Part shown: piece by piece, positions 45,630 to 57,400 of the stretch | Layout: every line of letters starts with the position of its first letter | Numbering within the stretch: the stretch's first letter is position 1 | From: Arctopsyche grandis | Taxonomy: Eukaryota; Arthropoda; Insecta; Trichoptera; Hydropsychidae | Length of the DNA stretch: 64,000 nucleotides | Direction of reading: 5' to 3' | Assembly: GCF_051622035.1 (NCBI RefSeq) | Contig: NC_135355.1 | Location: forward strand, 620,001 to 684,000 | Notes under the pieces: generated by a model | What the model was told of the DNA's origin: nothing | Database searches by the model: none | What the model saw: the letters and a program-made list of their open reading frames with translations, nothing else | Translations under genes and position numbers: made by a program

Positions 45630-45745
45630 TGCGTACGGACCAAACCAACGACGATTTTGGTCCAACGTTTTAACCAGCAGGATAAAACCAGTAGCGTACA
45701 AAATATCGAAATAAAAACTAAATTTAAAAATTGAAATTAAATATC
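45630..45745 (+). repeat. Partial third copy of the U2-flanking repeat
   Basis: GCGTACGGACCAAACCAACG, then GACGATTTTGGTCCAACG, TAAAACCAGTAGCGTACAAA and ATATCGAAATAAAAA, as in the 293-bp units; after that it drifts into AT-rich sequence. Confidence 0.7.
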
Positions 45746-46269
45746 AAAATTAAAAATATTATTATTTTATTAAAATTAAATTCAAATATCAAAATAAAAT
45801 TATAATCAATATATTAAAATTAAAATAAAATATTGAAAGTTAAAACAGAACATGCCCAATTTAAATAAATTTTCGAGATTGACCTAAAATTAGATCATCA
45901 ACAATCACATACAGGTAATCCTTGACTTTTGTTTGTCGAAGATGTTTTGACTTACGAAGATACGCACTAAGATCGAAAAAAAAAATCAAAGAATTATTAT
46001 TTTTACTTCCCCGTAATGCGCAGTTATTGAGAATATATCATGTGTTAGTATGGGTGACCGAGCGATGGTCCCAACCCGGTACGTAGTCGGTTTATCAAAC
46101 GAAATTGTTTTAGTCTTCAATTGTTTCTCTCGTCGAAATAAATCAATTAATTAAATCATTTCAGAGGTAAATTTTATCGGATAATGTGTGATTATTAATT
46201 TTATTTCGACGAAAGAAAAAAACCCTTCGACAAATCACCGACATCCGACACGGCGTTTTTTTATGAATT

Positions 46270-46580
46270 GTTTTTTTTATCGATCGTCTACGGTAGAAAT
46301 ACAGTAACATCTCGTGACGACTTTAACAATATTTTTTTTCGCTCGTAAGCAGAGAAATTATAATATTTCTCTGGTTTTAAATGCGTATCGTCATAATTCA
46401 AAACATTGTTGTAATTAAAAACATCAACGATGATCTAATTTTAGCTCAATCTCGCTCTTTAGCTTGATTTTGATATTTAATTTCAATTTTAAAATTTAAT
46501 TTTTATTTCGATATTTTGTACGCTACTGCTGGTTAAAAAGTTGGCCCAAAATCGTCGTTGGTTTAGTCCGTAAGCACCAT
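46270..46580 (-). repeat. Right arm of the large inverted repeat around U2
   Basis: The inverse of 44361-44671: GTTGGCCCAAAATCGTCGTT, TAGATCATCGTTGATG (inverted) and the same CAGAGAAAT hairpin. Just inside, GACAAATCACCGACAT (46230) is the inverse of ATGTCGGTGATTTGTC (44974). Confidence 0.85.
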
Positions 46581-46590
46581 CAGACGAACG

Positions 46591-47650
46591 AGCGAAGGCA
46601 AACATAGAAGAGGCTTGCAAAAACATGCTTTTTATAAAGGAAAAATTGAAATGCAAGTAAGTTCGCTGTTGTAACATTTTGTGCCAGTAACTATCCACGC
46701 ACGAGTATGTATGTACGTATGTATGTGTTTACCTATACAGAGTATGTGGGCATTAAATCCCGAGTGGTGTGTGTGTGTAAAATTGGTCGTCGTTGAGTGT
46801 TGTCTGCGGTCCGGAACAAGAGTATTTGTGTGCGCACGCGGCCGGCTTTATGGTAATTAAACATTAATTACGTTAGTTCTCATATCATACGCGCGGCCGG
46901 CGGGGAAAGGGTTAATAGGGATCCGAGCCCTCTACCCACTTCGGACTTTACGCAATGCGTCTAATTTAATCTCACGTACGGACCCGCTCCTTTATTACAC
47001 TTTAAAACGGGTCTTTTTTCAACCCCCACCCCCACCCCACCCCCCCTTCTTCAACTTCCGTTTATATCCCTTCAAATACCATCGCCTTTGCACTCTAGTA
47101 CCACTAATACTAAAAACCACTCGACAAAACATACTTCTAGTTGAATTTGAATGTGAAAAACGTAAAAAATATAAATTAAAAACGATTCCATTTTATTTTT
47201 ACTCTCGTATTAAAATCGGTATATGTATATTTAAAATATGTGGTGGGAAAACGGCGTCTGGGATTTTCCGTCTTGATGCGGTGGAGACGGCGACAATTTC
47301 CCCGTCTATCACATGCAAACGCCAGTCGGACAGATAAAATCTAATGATGATTGCTTCCATCACACCGCGGTCGGAAAAGCTGAACGGGCGCTTTCCCTCC
47401 GCGGCAAAAATAAACAGCGAGTTTTCTCAGATTTTTCCCCGAGTTGGCAGGCGTCGAACGCGACTCGGTATTAGCAATTTCGCTGATCTTCACGTTTTCA
47501 ACGATATCGTCGCTCGTCGTTCAAAATTCGAATTATATTCCTCTGTATCAAGAGACGAAAGCCTTACGTGACCAAAAATTGACATCTCCTTACTTTAAAT
47601 CGAGATAAATGATTATAAATTTATAACTATGTGCGTGGTAGACATCATCA
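46591..47650. other. GC-richer non-repetitive region; possible regulatory sequence
   Basis: 46840-46990 holds GCGCACGCGGCCGGCTTTAT, a TAATTAAACATTAATTA core and CGCGCGGCCGGCGGGG. 47030-47045 is a C-rich run. No open frame with a domain. The mix of GC-rich sequence and paired homeodomain-like TAAT sites suggests a conserved non-coding element or promoter; this is inference only. Confidence 0.3.
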
Positions 47651-48282
47651 TTTGATGGTTGTACCTGCTGCTCGCACAGTTCTTTTTCGAATTGCTCCTA
47701 TTCCAAGAGCTATTTGACTTCTCAATGAAACCGTTGCTGCCGTGTCTGAATGCGATATTTTCCACCTAAGTGAGCGTAGATTATCGGATATTATTTTAAC
47801 ATATTTATCTGGTAATCTGCGCTCATCATTATTTTCTTAATTTTAATGTGATGTATGTGTGGACTCTTAATCTACTCTTTTCCTTTTGGGCCTCGCTGTG
47901 ATTTTATTTATTTTTCGTTCATTGTATAACTAAGAATAGGATTTTATTTATTTGATTTTTACACCTTTTTTATTTATTTTTTCTTATGTATCATTTTTCT
48001 TTTGTTTTCATTTTATTTTTTTTGATTTTTAAATGCTTTTTATTATTACGAAATTATGTTCACAATACATCTTATATCTATTTTAATAGCTACTGATCTA
48101 CTGATCATTTTCTATTTTACAATTTTAATTTAATTTGGTTAGTAATCACAGTATTATATTATTCTAATGTTAATCTAAAGCATAATAGGAAAAAGAGCCC
48201 AAAAACCTATTTACAATCCTTATAAATGTTCATAATACATCTAATACATAATATTAATTAAAGACTATCTAAAGTCGATGAC

Positions 48283-50956
48283 CTAAAGCAGATTGTGTTT
48301 AGGTAATCTGTGTTTATACCTGAAGGGTATAGACATTTTGTTGTAATCACCGAGACTCTTCACAAGTGTGTTAGTATGGTTATTAGTGATTCTTTCATAG
48401 AATCTACTGGTTAGTTTGTTAGTAATGTCTGTAACAAACGGAATATTATATATAGCATGCAGTTTTTTCAGGTTAGTATATATGGGTGTATTATAAATTA
48501 TTTTAAGGGATTTATTTTGTATTACTTGGAGCTTGGAAAGGTTAGTATTCGAGGCGTTATTCCATACAGGTGAAGCATAGGTTAATAATGGCAATATGAG
48601 CGCGCGATATAATTTTATTTTATTTAGCGTTGATAAAGAACTATGGCGATTAAATATTGGATATATTGAGGATATACCCCGCATCGCCTTGCATTTCGCT
48701 GCCTCAATGTGAGGTGCCCATCTCATTCTTTTATCAAACGTTACTCCTAAATATTTTATTACTGACTGCCATTTCAGACTTTCTCCAGAGGGGATTTTCA
48801 GATCTGAACTTGGCTTATGTTTTCTAACACTAAAGAATATGGCGTCTGTTTTGGTTTGATTAATTTGAATTTTCCACTTAGTGAAGTGTTCAGTCATTGT
48901 TTTAATTGCAAATTCAAGATTTTTAAGAATAGTGTCTGGTTTTTTGCTACTTGTGAAGCAAGCTGTATCATCTGCATATAGGGCTATGTGACAGTTTTTT
49001 GGAATAGGTATGTCATTTATATATATGGAGAACAAGAGTGGGCCAAGCAAGCTCCCCTGCGGAACGCCAGCTGCGATTATTTTTGGAGACGATAATTCAT
49101 TATTTACGCTAACCACTAGCTTTCTACGAGTTAAGTACGATTTGATGATGAGAATTAGGTAGTTTGGTATTTTGTTAATAAGGAGCTTATGAATGAGTCC
49201 ATCGTGCCAAACCGTGTCGAAGGCCTTTTCTATGTCGAGACATACCATTCCGGTACTTCTCTTCATATTAAAGTTCTTCGTCACGTGTTCAGTTAGTCTT
49301 GTTAGTTGTTGGGTCGTGGAATGTCCAGTGCGAAATCCAAATTGTTCATTTATTAATTTCTTATTTACGACTTTAAGTAAACGTGTGTAGATTATTTTTT
49401 CTAGAATTTTTGAAAGCGTGCAAAGTAAGCTAATGGGTCGATAATTGGCCGGGTTTTTTGAGCTTTTATCGGGCTTAAGTATGGGAATTACGTTGGCTGT
49501 TTTCCAGTATTCTGGGAAATACCCGGTGAGTAAACATGCGTTGAATATTTTAGATAGTGAGACTAAAGCTTTAAATGGAAGTTGTTTGATTGTGATGTTA
49601 TCTATTGAATCTCGCCCAGGTGCCTTTTTATTTTTTAAATTACGTATTATATTTTGGATTTCACACGGATGCACCAATTTTATATTTTTAGTACTGTTAG
49701 TGGGAGTTTTTGTGATGATTTGAATGGACCGGTTGACTTTATTATGCGTTGGTATGTGATTGTAATGTTGTGTGAGTGTGTGATGTTTTTGGAAGGATTT
49801 TGATAATAGTTCTGCTTTGTCGCAATCACGCGTCACTGAGATTCCTGCATCATCTAATGGAGGAATCGAGTTTTTTGTCCTGCGAATCGCTTTAGCTAAT
49901 TTCCATAGAGAGCCATCAACTGAGCTCAATTTTTCTAATTTTTTAGACCAAGCTTCATTTTTGATTTCTTTGATTCTAATTTTAATTTGATATGTGAGCT
50001 TATTAATTAATGTTTTCAATGCTGGATTTTTTGATGTTTGCCAAATTTTACGGAGTTTATTTTTACTTTTAATTAGATTTGCAACAAAGTCAGTTATCTC
50101 TAGTTTGTGTTCAATATATTGTGTCTTAGGTATGTGAAGGTGTTTGGATCGAGCTATTGATTCCGTCAGGTGTATTATGGAGCTGTCGATTTCTGTTTTG
50201 TTTGTGAGTGTGGTAGAAGTTAGAATAGTTTGGTCGTTTATGTACGACTTGAACTCTCGCCAGTTAGCTTTCCCGTAATCCCAACTATGCTTGATGATTT
50301 CCTCGGGTTTCCCGTCGATTGAGAAGATATCGGGAGATGATCAGACGACAGGGTTTGAAGGGCATTTGGTGTCGATATTTTTGGGAAGTTCTTGACGAGG
50401 ACAAGATCTAGTGTGGATGGTTGTGAGTTATTTGTAGGATAGTGTGTGTATGTATCCGGATGAAGCAAGATTGTATCTGTTATTTGAATGTATTTAAAAA
50501 GAGTTGTGCCTTGTTGGTCAGTGTTTACGCAACTCCATAATAGATGTTTAGCATTAAAGTCACCAGCTACCACTACCGAACTACCAATGTTAGTTCTTAC
50601 TACTAATGTTTTTGGGGAGGATTGTAAGCGGATGCTACTATGTGACGGGTGTTGTTAATTGTTAGTTCGATGGCGGTTAGTTCTAAATTTTTTAGTGGCG
50701 GAGTTATTACGCGACAATGTTTAATTGACGATTTTATAAAAATGGCAACTCCCCCTCCATGCTGTTCTCGGTCTTCGCGATAGCAGTTAAAGTTAGGTAG
50801 GTTAATACGGATATGAGGTTTTAAGAAGGTCTCGGAGATTAAAACTATGTCAACACAGTACTCACCGATCGCCGACTCTAGTTCGTCAATCTTATTCTTA
50901 AGTCCACGAGCATTCCAAGCTAGAATGTTCAGGCGCCTCCCGTTAATCAAAGACAT
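48283..50956 (-). pseudogene. LINE 2 ORF2: endonuclease + reverse transcriptase, two frameshifts
   Basis: Target-primed reverse transcription enzyme. It starts MSLINGRRLNILAWNARGL (endonuclease; later AGDFNAKHLLWS and SSDHLPI). A one-base shift lies in the CCCCAAAAACA run near 50605, and another near 50305, after which the frame continues SIDGKPEEIIKHSWDYGKAN and stays open to the end. RT motifs are all intact: NYRPISLLCTLSKILEK, CLDIEKAFDTVWHDGL (catalytic Asp kept), GVPQGSLLGPLLFSIYINDI, YADDTACF. The C-terminus ends KHRLPKHNLL. Confidence 0.9.
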
Positions 50957-52256
50957 CGAGATATTCGACGAGCATGAGTGCCAGCTCTAGTTTGTCGGTG
51001 CAACCGCTGGCCTTGGCACGAATCTCCTGGAGGATCTTCAACATCTTCGTCATAGACGCCATGGAAGTTAGGTCTGTTGTTGGTTGAATGTTGGGATTGG
51101 TTGGTTGGTGGGGTTTTTTAGGGATATTTGGTGAAGGAGTTTTAATGGTCGGTAGCTTTGGGAAGTTATGATCGTTAACGACCGGGATATTTTGTGGCTG
51201 CGCCACTGGGAGTTTCCAAGGGTTGGCTTTGACAATTGATGCTCGATTCTTCCTCGATTCCAGCATTTTCAGATAGCTCTGTCTTTTTGGACAGTCTTTG
51301 AAGTTAGCGGGGTGAGATCCTGAACAGCCTGAGCAGACAGCAGGGGTAACTATTCCTTGATTGCATTGTGCGGTGAGGTGAGTGCCGGCACATTTGACGC
51401 ACTTGGCCTGCCGATTGCAGTTTTTCGCAGCGTGTCCATATTCTTGGCATCTGAAACATTGAGTAATATTTTGTGATTTACTAGTATATTTAACGACACT
51501 GACCTTTGTGTAAGAGATGTACCGGATTTCTTTAATCTTCTTTGCCGATACCGATGGCTCGAAGAACACCAAGTATAGCTCGGTGGCGTTGCTACTAGGC
51601 TCCTTCGTCTTCATCTGTATGACTTTGGTTACAGGGAATCCCTGTCTGATGATGTCATCTTTAATATCAGCTTCCGGCAATTTCGGCAAGCCACGTACGA
51701 CACTTTTTATTTCCTTTTCCTCCTTCCTGGAAAAGGTATGGAGTTGTCGGTCTGGTGTCAATCCATCCCGAAGTTTTTTAAAGTCTTCAAGACTTTTACA
51801 TTGTATCTTGACATTATTTTGACCAATGTAAGTCATTGTGAAGTCTTTTATAAACTTCTTGATCGACTCGATCATGCTGCCGTGAGTGCCAGTAGCTGTC
51901 ATGATGATGGGCGGGATTCTTCCACCGCTTCTGGGGACATCGGAAACTTCCAAGAGCCCTTCAAATTTGTTTTTCTCCTGAATTTTAAATTCAGGAGCAA
52001 CATCTTTCACGTTCTTTGCCGTATGTTTTGGAAACTGCCACTCGGTCTCCATCTGAGCGGTCTGACAGCAGCCTGGTTGAGGAGCTTCGGTTGTAGTTAT
52101 CAGTGTCTTCTTAAGTCGCTTTTTCAGGTTGGATCCTCGCATGGTGCCAACATGTGTTCTTTTGGTGTTCGTTTTGTGGGGGGTGTTTGTTGTGTATGTT
52201 AAAAGGTGTGGGTTTTTTGACGGTATGGCGTATCGCTGTATTATGAGCGCTCGCAC
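50943..52256 (-). CDS. LINE 2 ORF1: gag-like zinc-knuckle protein, intact
   Basis: RNA-binding protein of a Jockey-type LINE. From the first ATG it has 437 codons; a later ATG at MRGSNLKKRLKKTLI (about 39 codons on) is an equally good start. PRE_C2HC domain around VVRGLPKLPEADIKDDI to ELYLVFFEPSVSAKKI, then three CCHC knuckles: CFRCQEYGHAAKNC, CVKCAGTHLTAQC and CSGCSGSHPANFKDC. A Pro-rich stretch and a helical C-terminus ending VEYLDVFD follow. Nothing broken was seen. Confidence 0.88.
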   Translation of the reverse strand: MRALIIQRYAIPSKNPHLLTYTTNTPHKTNTKRTHVGTMRGSNLKKRLKKTLITTTEAPQPGCCQTAQMETEWQFPKHTAKNVKDVAPEFKIQEKNKFEGLLEVSDVPRSGGRIPPIIMTATGTHGSMIESIKKFIKDFTMTYIGQNNVKIQCKSLEDFKKLRDGLTPDRQLHTFSRKEEKEIKSVVRGLPKLPEADIKDDIIRQGFPVTKVIQMKTKEPSSNATELYLVFFEPSVSAKKIKEIRYISYTKVSVVKYTSKSQNITQCFRCQEYGHAAKNCNRQAKCVKCAGTHLTAQCNQGIVTPAVCSGCSGSHPANFKDCPKRQSYLKMLESRKNRASIVKANPWKLPVAQPQNIPVVNDHNFPKLPTIKTPSPNIPKKPHQPTNPNIQPTTDLTSMASMTKMLKILQEIRAKASGCTDKLELALMLVEYLDVFD

Positions 52257-52467
52257 AGAGAGTACGTCTTCGGCACGTCCGTTCTCACGGAGCGTCGAGA
52301 GACGAGTGTTTTCATTTTATCATGTTTTTCTGCCTTTACATTTTTGCTTTTTATTTTATGTATTTTATTTCTTGTTTTTCTTTATCAAATGTAGGCCATT
52401 GTGGCGCATTAGGTTCTTCCTGTAATGCCACAATGGTCCAAAACTAACTATAAATAAATAAATAACA

Positions 52468-52855
52468 TTGACTAAAAAAAATTGTGACATACATTATTAA
52501 CGGTTTTAGCGGTTTCAATAGCCCACTTTTATACATTGATTTATTTATTTTTACAGGCACACCACACACGCCATTATAATTTAACACGACATCTTTGGTC
52601 AAACATTGTACGTACATAAGTATTATTTAAGGCCAATTACAAAAATCGATTATCAATCATTTATGGACAAATTTTTGCAGCATTTTTAATTCATCTTATC
52701 AATTCCCGATAAATCATCACAAGTGATATCGTTGTTCTTCAGGTCATGTACGGGCACTACGGAATCACCACTCCGTCCCTCAAAATTGTGAATTGGGCTT
52801 CTGAATCTCTTGGTATGTATGTGATGATCTAAAAGCGGCCCATACCTCTTAGTAA
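52468..52855 (-). mobile_element. Short 3' end of a LINE 1-family copy, with flanks
   Basis: 52690-52812, read on the minus strand (AGATTCAGAAGCCCAATTCA, ACGGAGTGGTGATTCCGTAG, GATTTATCGGGAATTGATAA), matches the LINE 1 3' UTR at 7262-7375 with a dozen or so differences. Strongly 5'-truncated. The rest of the interval is plain AT-rich sequence. Confidence 0.8.
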
Positions 52856-53244
52856 TGTTGCGTAGGGGTGGGGGGAGGATCCAAGTAAAAGGCCAACAGT
52901 CGTTTCACAGCATTTATTGATGACTCAGGAGATACACGCACTGTCACTGCTAAGTCCAGAATGACCTGAGATCGCTTACGTACCGCCTAAAAGGGGTAGA
53001 CCTCTCAGGACGTCTAATCTGTTTACCTACTGTATAGTCACGTATTCGGATATGTATTCCCACGGTATGAGAAGTGCAATCATTGTTTCATGCACTTAGC
53101 TTGTCGATAATCCTTAAAACCCACTTATACCAGTCGCACGGTATGCATTTAGTTAATCCGTTAATAGATATCCGTTACAGATAATCTTTGAACGGTCACA
53201 CGGTCTCTGGGATTCTATTCGCTTAATCCGCGGCGTACGTTACA
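52856..53244 (-). mobile_element. Solo LTR, family G1 (Ty3/Gypsy type), second copy
   Basis: 389 bp; on the minus strand TGTAACGTACG...CCTACGCAACA. 4-bp target-site duplication GTAA at 52852-52855 and 53245-53248. Shares GACTGTTGGCCTTTTACTTG, AATAAATGCTGTGA and CAGTGCGTGTATCTCCT with the LTR at 42707-43099, but the two differ elsewhere, so the insertions are not recent. No internal region. Confidence 0.85.
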
Positions 53245-53248
53245 GTAA

Positions 53249-54179
53249 TATATTTAATTACATTAGTTTAAGCCGGGATCATAATTTTGATTGAAACCCC
53301 AATCATTGATATCTTTTTGATTGAAACCCCAATCATTGAAATCATTTTGATTGAAATTTTAATCCCACACATTTGTACATTTGTTGTTGAAATATTGTTT
53401 AAATTGCCTTTTTATTTTTATAAATTAATTGTATTTAATTTATTTAATTATTCATTATATTTTAGTACATTATTTGTTTATATACATTTATTTTACTTGA
53501 CTTTTTTTAATATATTTTTTTACTAAAGTTTTTTATATACATTTATTTTTTATATTTTAGTACATTATTTTTTATATACATTTATTTTGTTACATGAGTT
53601 TTTTTACTAAAGTTTTTTATAAACATTTATTTTTTTTTACTTGAGTTTTTTTATATATCTTAAAATTATATACAAAACCAAAAAGAGGTTTGTTTTCGAA
53701 AAACCTTTTTTACTAAAGATTTTATTATTTTCTACCTTTTAGTGTAACAGAAATTACTACAATACCGCAGGCAGCCCCGTGAGAATTACTAAGAAATATA
53801 TGCTGGTGTATATAACTGAAAATGTTAGAGTAGCACTGATTTAAATGCTAGACATTTATTTATGAATACAATATTTTACAAATTATTTTAACTATTTTAT
53901 ACATAGTAATTTAATTATCATTTACAAATTAATTATAATTATTTACAAATTAATTAAATTATTATTTATAATTATTTTCATTGTTGAGTAATATCGCATC
54001 TAAATGACTTTAAAGGCACTTTAAAATCATCAGATAAATTAAATCAGCTGATAACTAAAAATAAAACTATCACTGTTTGATCTGTGTACATATGTATGTA
54101 ACTATAAAACTATAAATATTTAAATATTAGAGATAACGAGAACCTATAGAGCAAATTTTATAAAATATAGAGTGAATTA
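53249..54179. repeat. Spacer with short tandem repeats
   Basis: 53284-53360 has three units of ~30 bp (TTTTGATTGAAACCCCAATC). 53450-53640 has repeated ATATACATTTATTTT / TTTAGTACATTATTT units. 53645-53720 is a fragment of repeat R-A (TATACAAAACCAAAAAGAGG). No gene. Confidence 0.55.
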
Positions 54180-54470
54180 TAGGCGTTTAAACAATTAAAA
54201 TCTGAAATAGCATATCAAGGCGAAAAGGTTGAAGATAGATTATGGTAGCCTTACGTACCGTCATAAACGTCACCGTATCCGAGATTCTGGATATTTGTTA
54301 CGCATTGTATACGATATTTTATCTCCAACGTAATGGCAGACGATACATGTACGTATATTGATGACCAAAATGAGCAATATGGCAAAGTATGAAAACGATC
54401 GGATAAGAGATAAAAATGACCACTGACACGAAAGCCATGTGAAACGTAAAGGAGGTATGTAAAAATAAAG
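54180..54470 (-). repeat. Dispersed repeat R-A, copy 3
   Basis: Inverse of the 25380 copy: GGCGTTTAAACAATTAAAAT, then ATACGATATTTTATCTC, ATTGATGACCAAAATGAGCA and GCAAAGTATGAAAACGATCG, GTGAAACGTAAAGGAGG. Confidence 0.75.
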
Positions 54471-57400
54471 TACAAATGTATGTATGTACATAGTAGATGT
54501 TTAGTCGTCGATCGTCGATTGGTCACTGATTTTGAATCTCCATCCGCCATTTTGTTCTCGCAGTCGTAGTGTCAAATTGATCGCACAAAAACAAAAACAA
54601 TAAAAGCGAGCCACCGTTTTATACGAAGCCATAACTCACCCCTTTGTCAAGCCGTGAATGAATATAATTTTTGTACAGACGATTTAACAAGGTGAACGCA
54701 TAAATCACTGTAATTTGAATTTGACCGTCCGTGAAATCTTTTGTTTCGCGAATATAATATTAGCTGTGAATCTGCATTGTAATACAATTCTTTTTTTACT
54801 GCATCCACTACTCACGATTCGTGCGCGTGTGATAAATCTTCAGAATCTGCATTGAATTAAATATTCAAATCGACTCGACTCGTATTTAAATAATACACTT
54901 TGAAAATATACACATACTCGTCTCCACTTATGTATAATAAATACATGCTTTGAATGTATTCGTAAAATGGTACATTCTGGTACCATGAAAAGACCACAAA
55001 TACTACGTATTCGAATACTCAAACGAACCGCAATCTTGTACGAGTACCTTTGATGCGGGAATCTGCCAGCAAAATGAAATTCAACTTTATTCCGTTGGAA
55101 ATATATTATTAGCACTTGACAAACCCTTCAAATGTACGAATACGTGAATATTGTTGTAAATTTATTAATTATTTACCTTAAACCTTATATGCATCAAAAA
55201 TTTAAAAGAAAAAAGAGGTTTTTATGGAAGTTTTTTACGAAAAGGAATATTAACTTTAAAAATCATATTCGTTCTTCCAAAGTAGTTATAATATTATATT
55301 CTTCATAAATTATATTGCATATCATACTTACTGCTATCTCTGAGATTCAGTCTGAATGAGATTTTTTTTGACGAATCGTACTGTCTTGTCGAAAAAGGTT
55401 AAACTTTTGATATTATATTATATATTGAAATGGGGTTTGCTAATATGTGACAAAAGCGTGACAGCCTCTTGAACCTTTATCCCGAAGAGGGAGAGCTCTT
55501 TATGAAAAACACAGCTTGTCAAATAAAACCCCTCTCTACTGTCATGTCGGCCAGATTCAAGTGAAACATTACCGAGTTTTCACAGAATCAATTAAAAAAA
55601 AAAAACACTGACGTTGAAGAAAAATGTAGATTCTCAAAGTAGATCCGCCGTAGGAAAAATTTCAATTAAAAATAAAACAAAAACAATGAACATTTTCAAC
55701 TGACAATCTCATTAAAGTTTTTCAGTTGATTTTTTTGACTATACATATTTTTTTGACATACATACATCTCTGAAATAATATTGCAATTGTTATAACACGC
55801 GGCAAACTACACAAAACTATACTATCGACATGAACGAACGGATTCTTGGCAACGCAGCAGAGTTTGTCGGTGTCTAAACTTAAAATTTAATACGCAAAGA
55901 CAACAAATACACTTGTCATTGTGAAATGTGCCTGTTTTGAAGCTCCAAGTAATCCAATCCCAGAGTCGAGTGAACTTGAACAATATTTGTACAGCGCGCA
56001 AGGAGACTCGGCTGAGGAATAAACAGCGCATTACTTTGAGCTGAATAAACTCGAAACGAGTATTATATTATTACACTTTATACGATTTACTCAACAATCA
56101 GACAAACATGTTGAGCAATTTTTAATTAACGCTGCTTTTATTTAAATCAAAGATAAAGCATATAAATTAACAATCGACAAAAGTTTCAAGTTATGTACTG
56201 AACATCAACACAATAAGCATATACATTGATCAAAAGCTTTTCTACTGCTTAAATACTGTTTTCAAATATGCGTATAGTTTCACAGATTGATTCAACTGTA
56301 CATATGTTTAAATTTTATTCAAAAATATAAACACGCATGTACAATATCTATGTGTGTATTGTGAGATGATACAATCTTTTAAGATTTTCTAAACAATCTC
56401 GGATTTTTCGTTAGATTCAATTATTGTTGGATTGAATTCAACATAAAATTGAATGAAAAACAAAAAAAAAAATGAGAAAGAAAGCGAAGTTTAACTGTGC
56501 GAAAATGTCAAGTGCACGCATTTCACGTTGACAATCTCACTTTGCTTAATTAAATTCTCAACAAACACAAAGACTCGGGAACGTTCAAACAACGTTATTC
56601 AATTTTGAATTATAACGCTTAGCATTTTATTTGTATTATATACATACGTATGTATTTACGTATATAGCCGCATTTGGCCACAATCGATCAATTACGATTT
56701 TGCCAGACGAAGATGGCTGTGCGGTTATTTTTTTCGCGTCGGAGAAAAATAATCCTTTCGCTCGTAAATAATTTTCAAAGGCACTATGATTTATTATGAT
56801 TTGGAAATAATGCAGAGCAGATGTCGCTATTTGGGGTGGTGTGCAAAACCGCTAAAGCGATCCTTCAATTGAATGAAGATTTGACTCGTCCGGTTTTGCT
56901 CTATTAATTACTCGGAGCTTTACAACCACACAATCGTTGTTGTTTGATTCGCAACAATATCTCGTGTTTTGCGGGACGAGCAAAATTATTAAGGAAACGC
57001 TCGTCCGGATTACAAAATGGTTTACGGTCGCCTGAAATCGTGGTAAGTAATGCGCAAAATTGCCAATAATGCTTAATTGCTTCGCGATGAATGGAATTAT
57101 ATGGAAATGAGCAAATTGAATGGGCGCTTCCACATAAAATACGCCTAGAATGTTTCAGATTTCACTAAGATGCTTATTTTAGTAAAATTTTCACTTTTCA
57201 CTTTTCAGAATCATCTAATTTGTTATCGTATTTTAGGTACCTACTATACATACACACATTTTATACATGAGGGGTGCCAAACCATAACGTGGTAAATGCC
57301 ACATAGATTTGTTTTACTTGCACCCTTCAAAATTGAAATGCCGCTTCCTAAGGGTAAAAGAAGCAACTCAATATATCGTAAGCGCTTTATTAGTTGCACT

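Larger units (their letters stand above)
48017..52306 (-). mobile_element. LINE 2: nearly intact full-length Jockey-type retrotransposon
   Basis: 4.29 kb flanked by a perfect 14-bp target-site duplication, tgttttcattttat (48003-48016 and 52307-52320). The element strand begins CTCGTCTCTCGACGCTCCG and ends in AAAAATCAAAAAAAA. ORF1 (50943-52256) is open. ORF2 (48283-50956) carries two one-base shifts in the endonuclease part, while the RT part is fully open. The ORFs overlap by 14 bases (ATGTCTTTGATTAA). LINE 3 at 20051-21321 is a close relative. Likely a recent insertion. Confidence 0.93.
47655..52467 (+). mobile_element. Old LINE 3' end split by LINE 2
   Basis: 47655-47840 reads VVPAARTVLFRIAPIPRAI, then LLNETVAAVSECDIFHLSER, the last conserved block of LINE polymerases, with one in-frame TGA. 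The 3' UTR runs to 48016, is interrupted by LINE 2 (48017-52306, plus one target-site copy 52307-52320), and resumes at 52321-52467 with GCCATTGTGGCGCATTAGGT and an (AAATA)n tail. 5'-truncated; clade uncertain. Confidence 0.7.

Noticed and set aside
49193-52425. Several plus-strand frames across LINE 2
   Set aside because: Antisense shadows of LINE 2 ORF1 and ORF2.
56852-57133. 93-codon minus-strand frame
   Set aside because: No domain or splice context; the region looks non-coding and perhaps regulatory.
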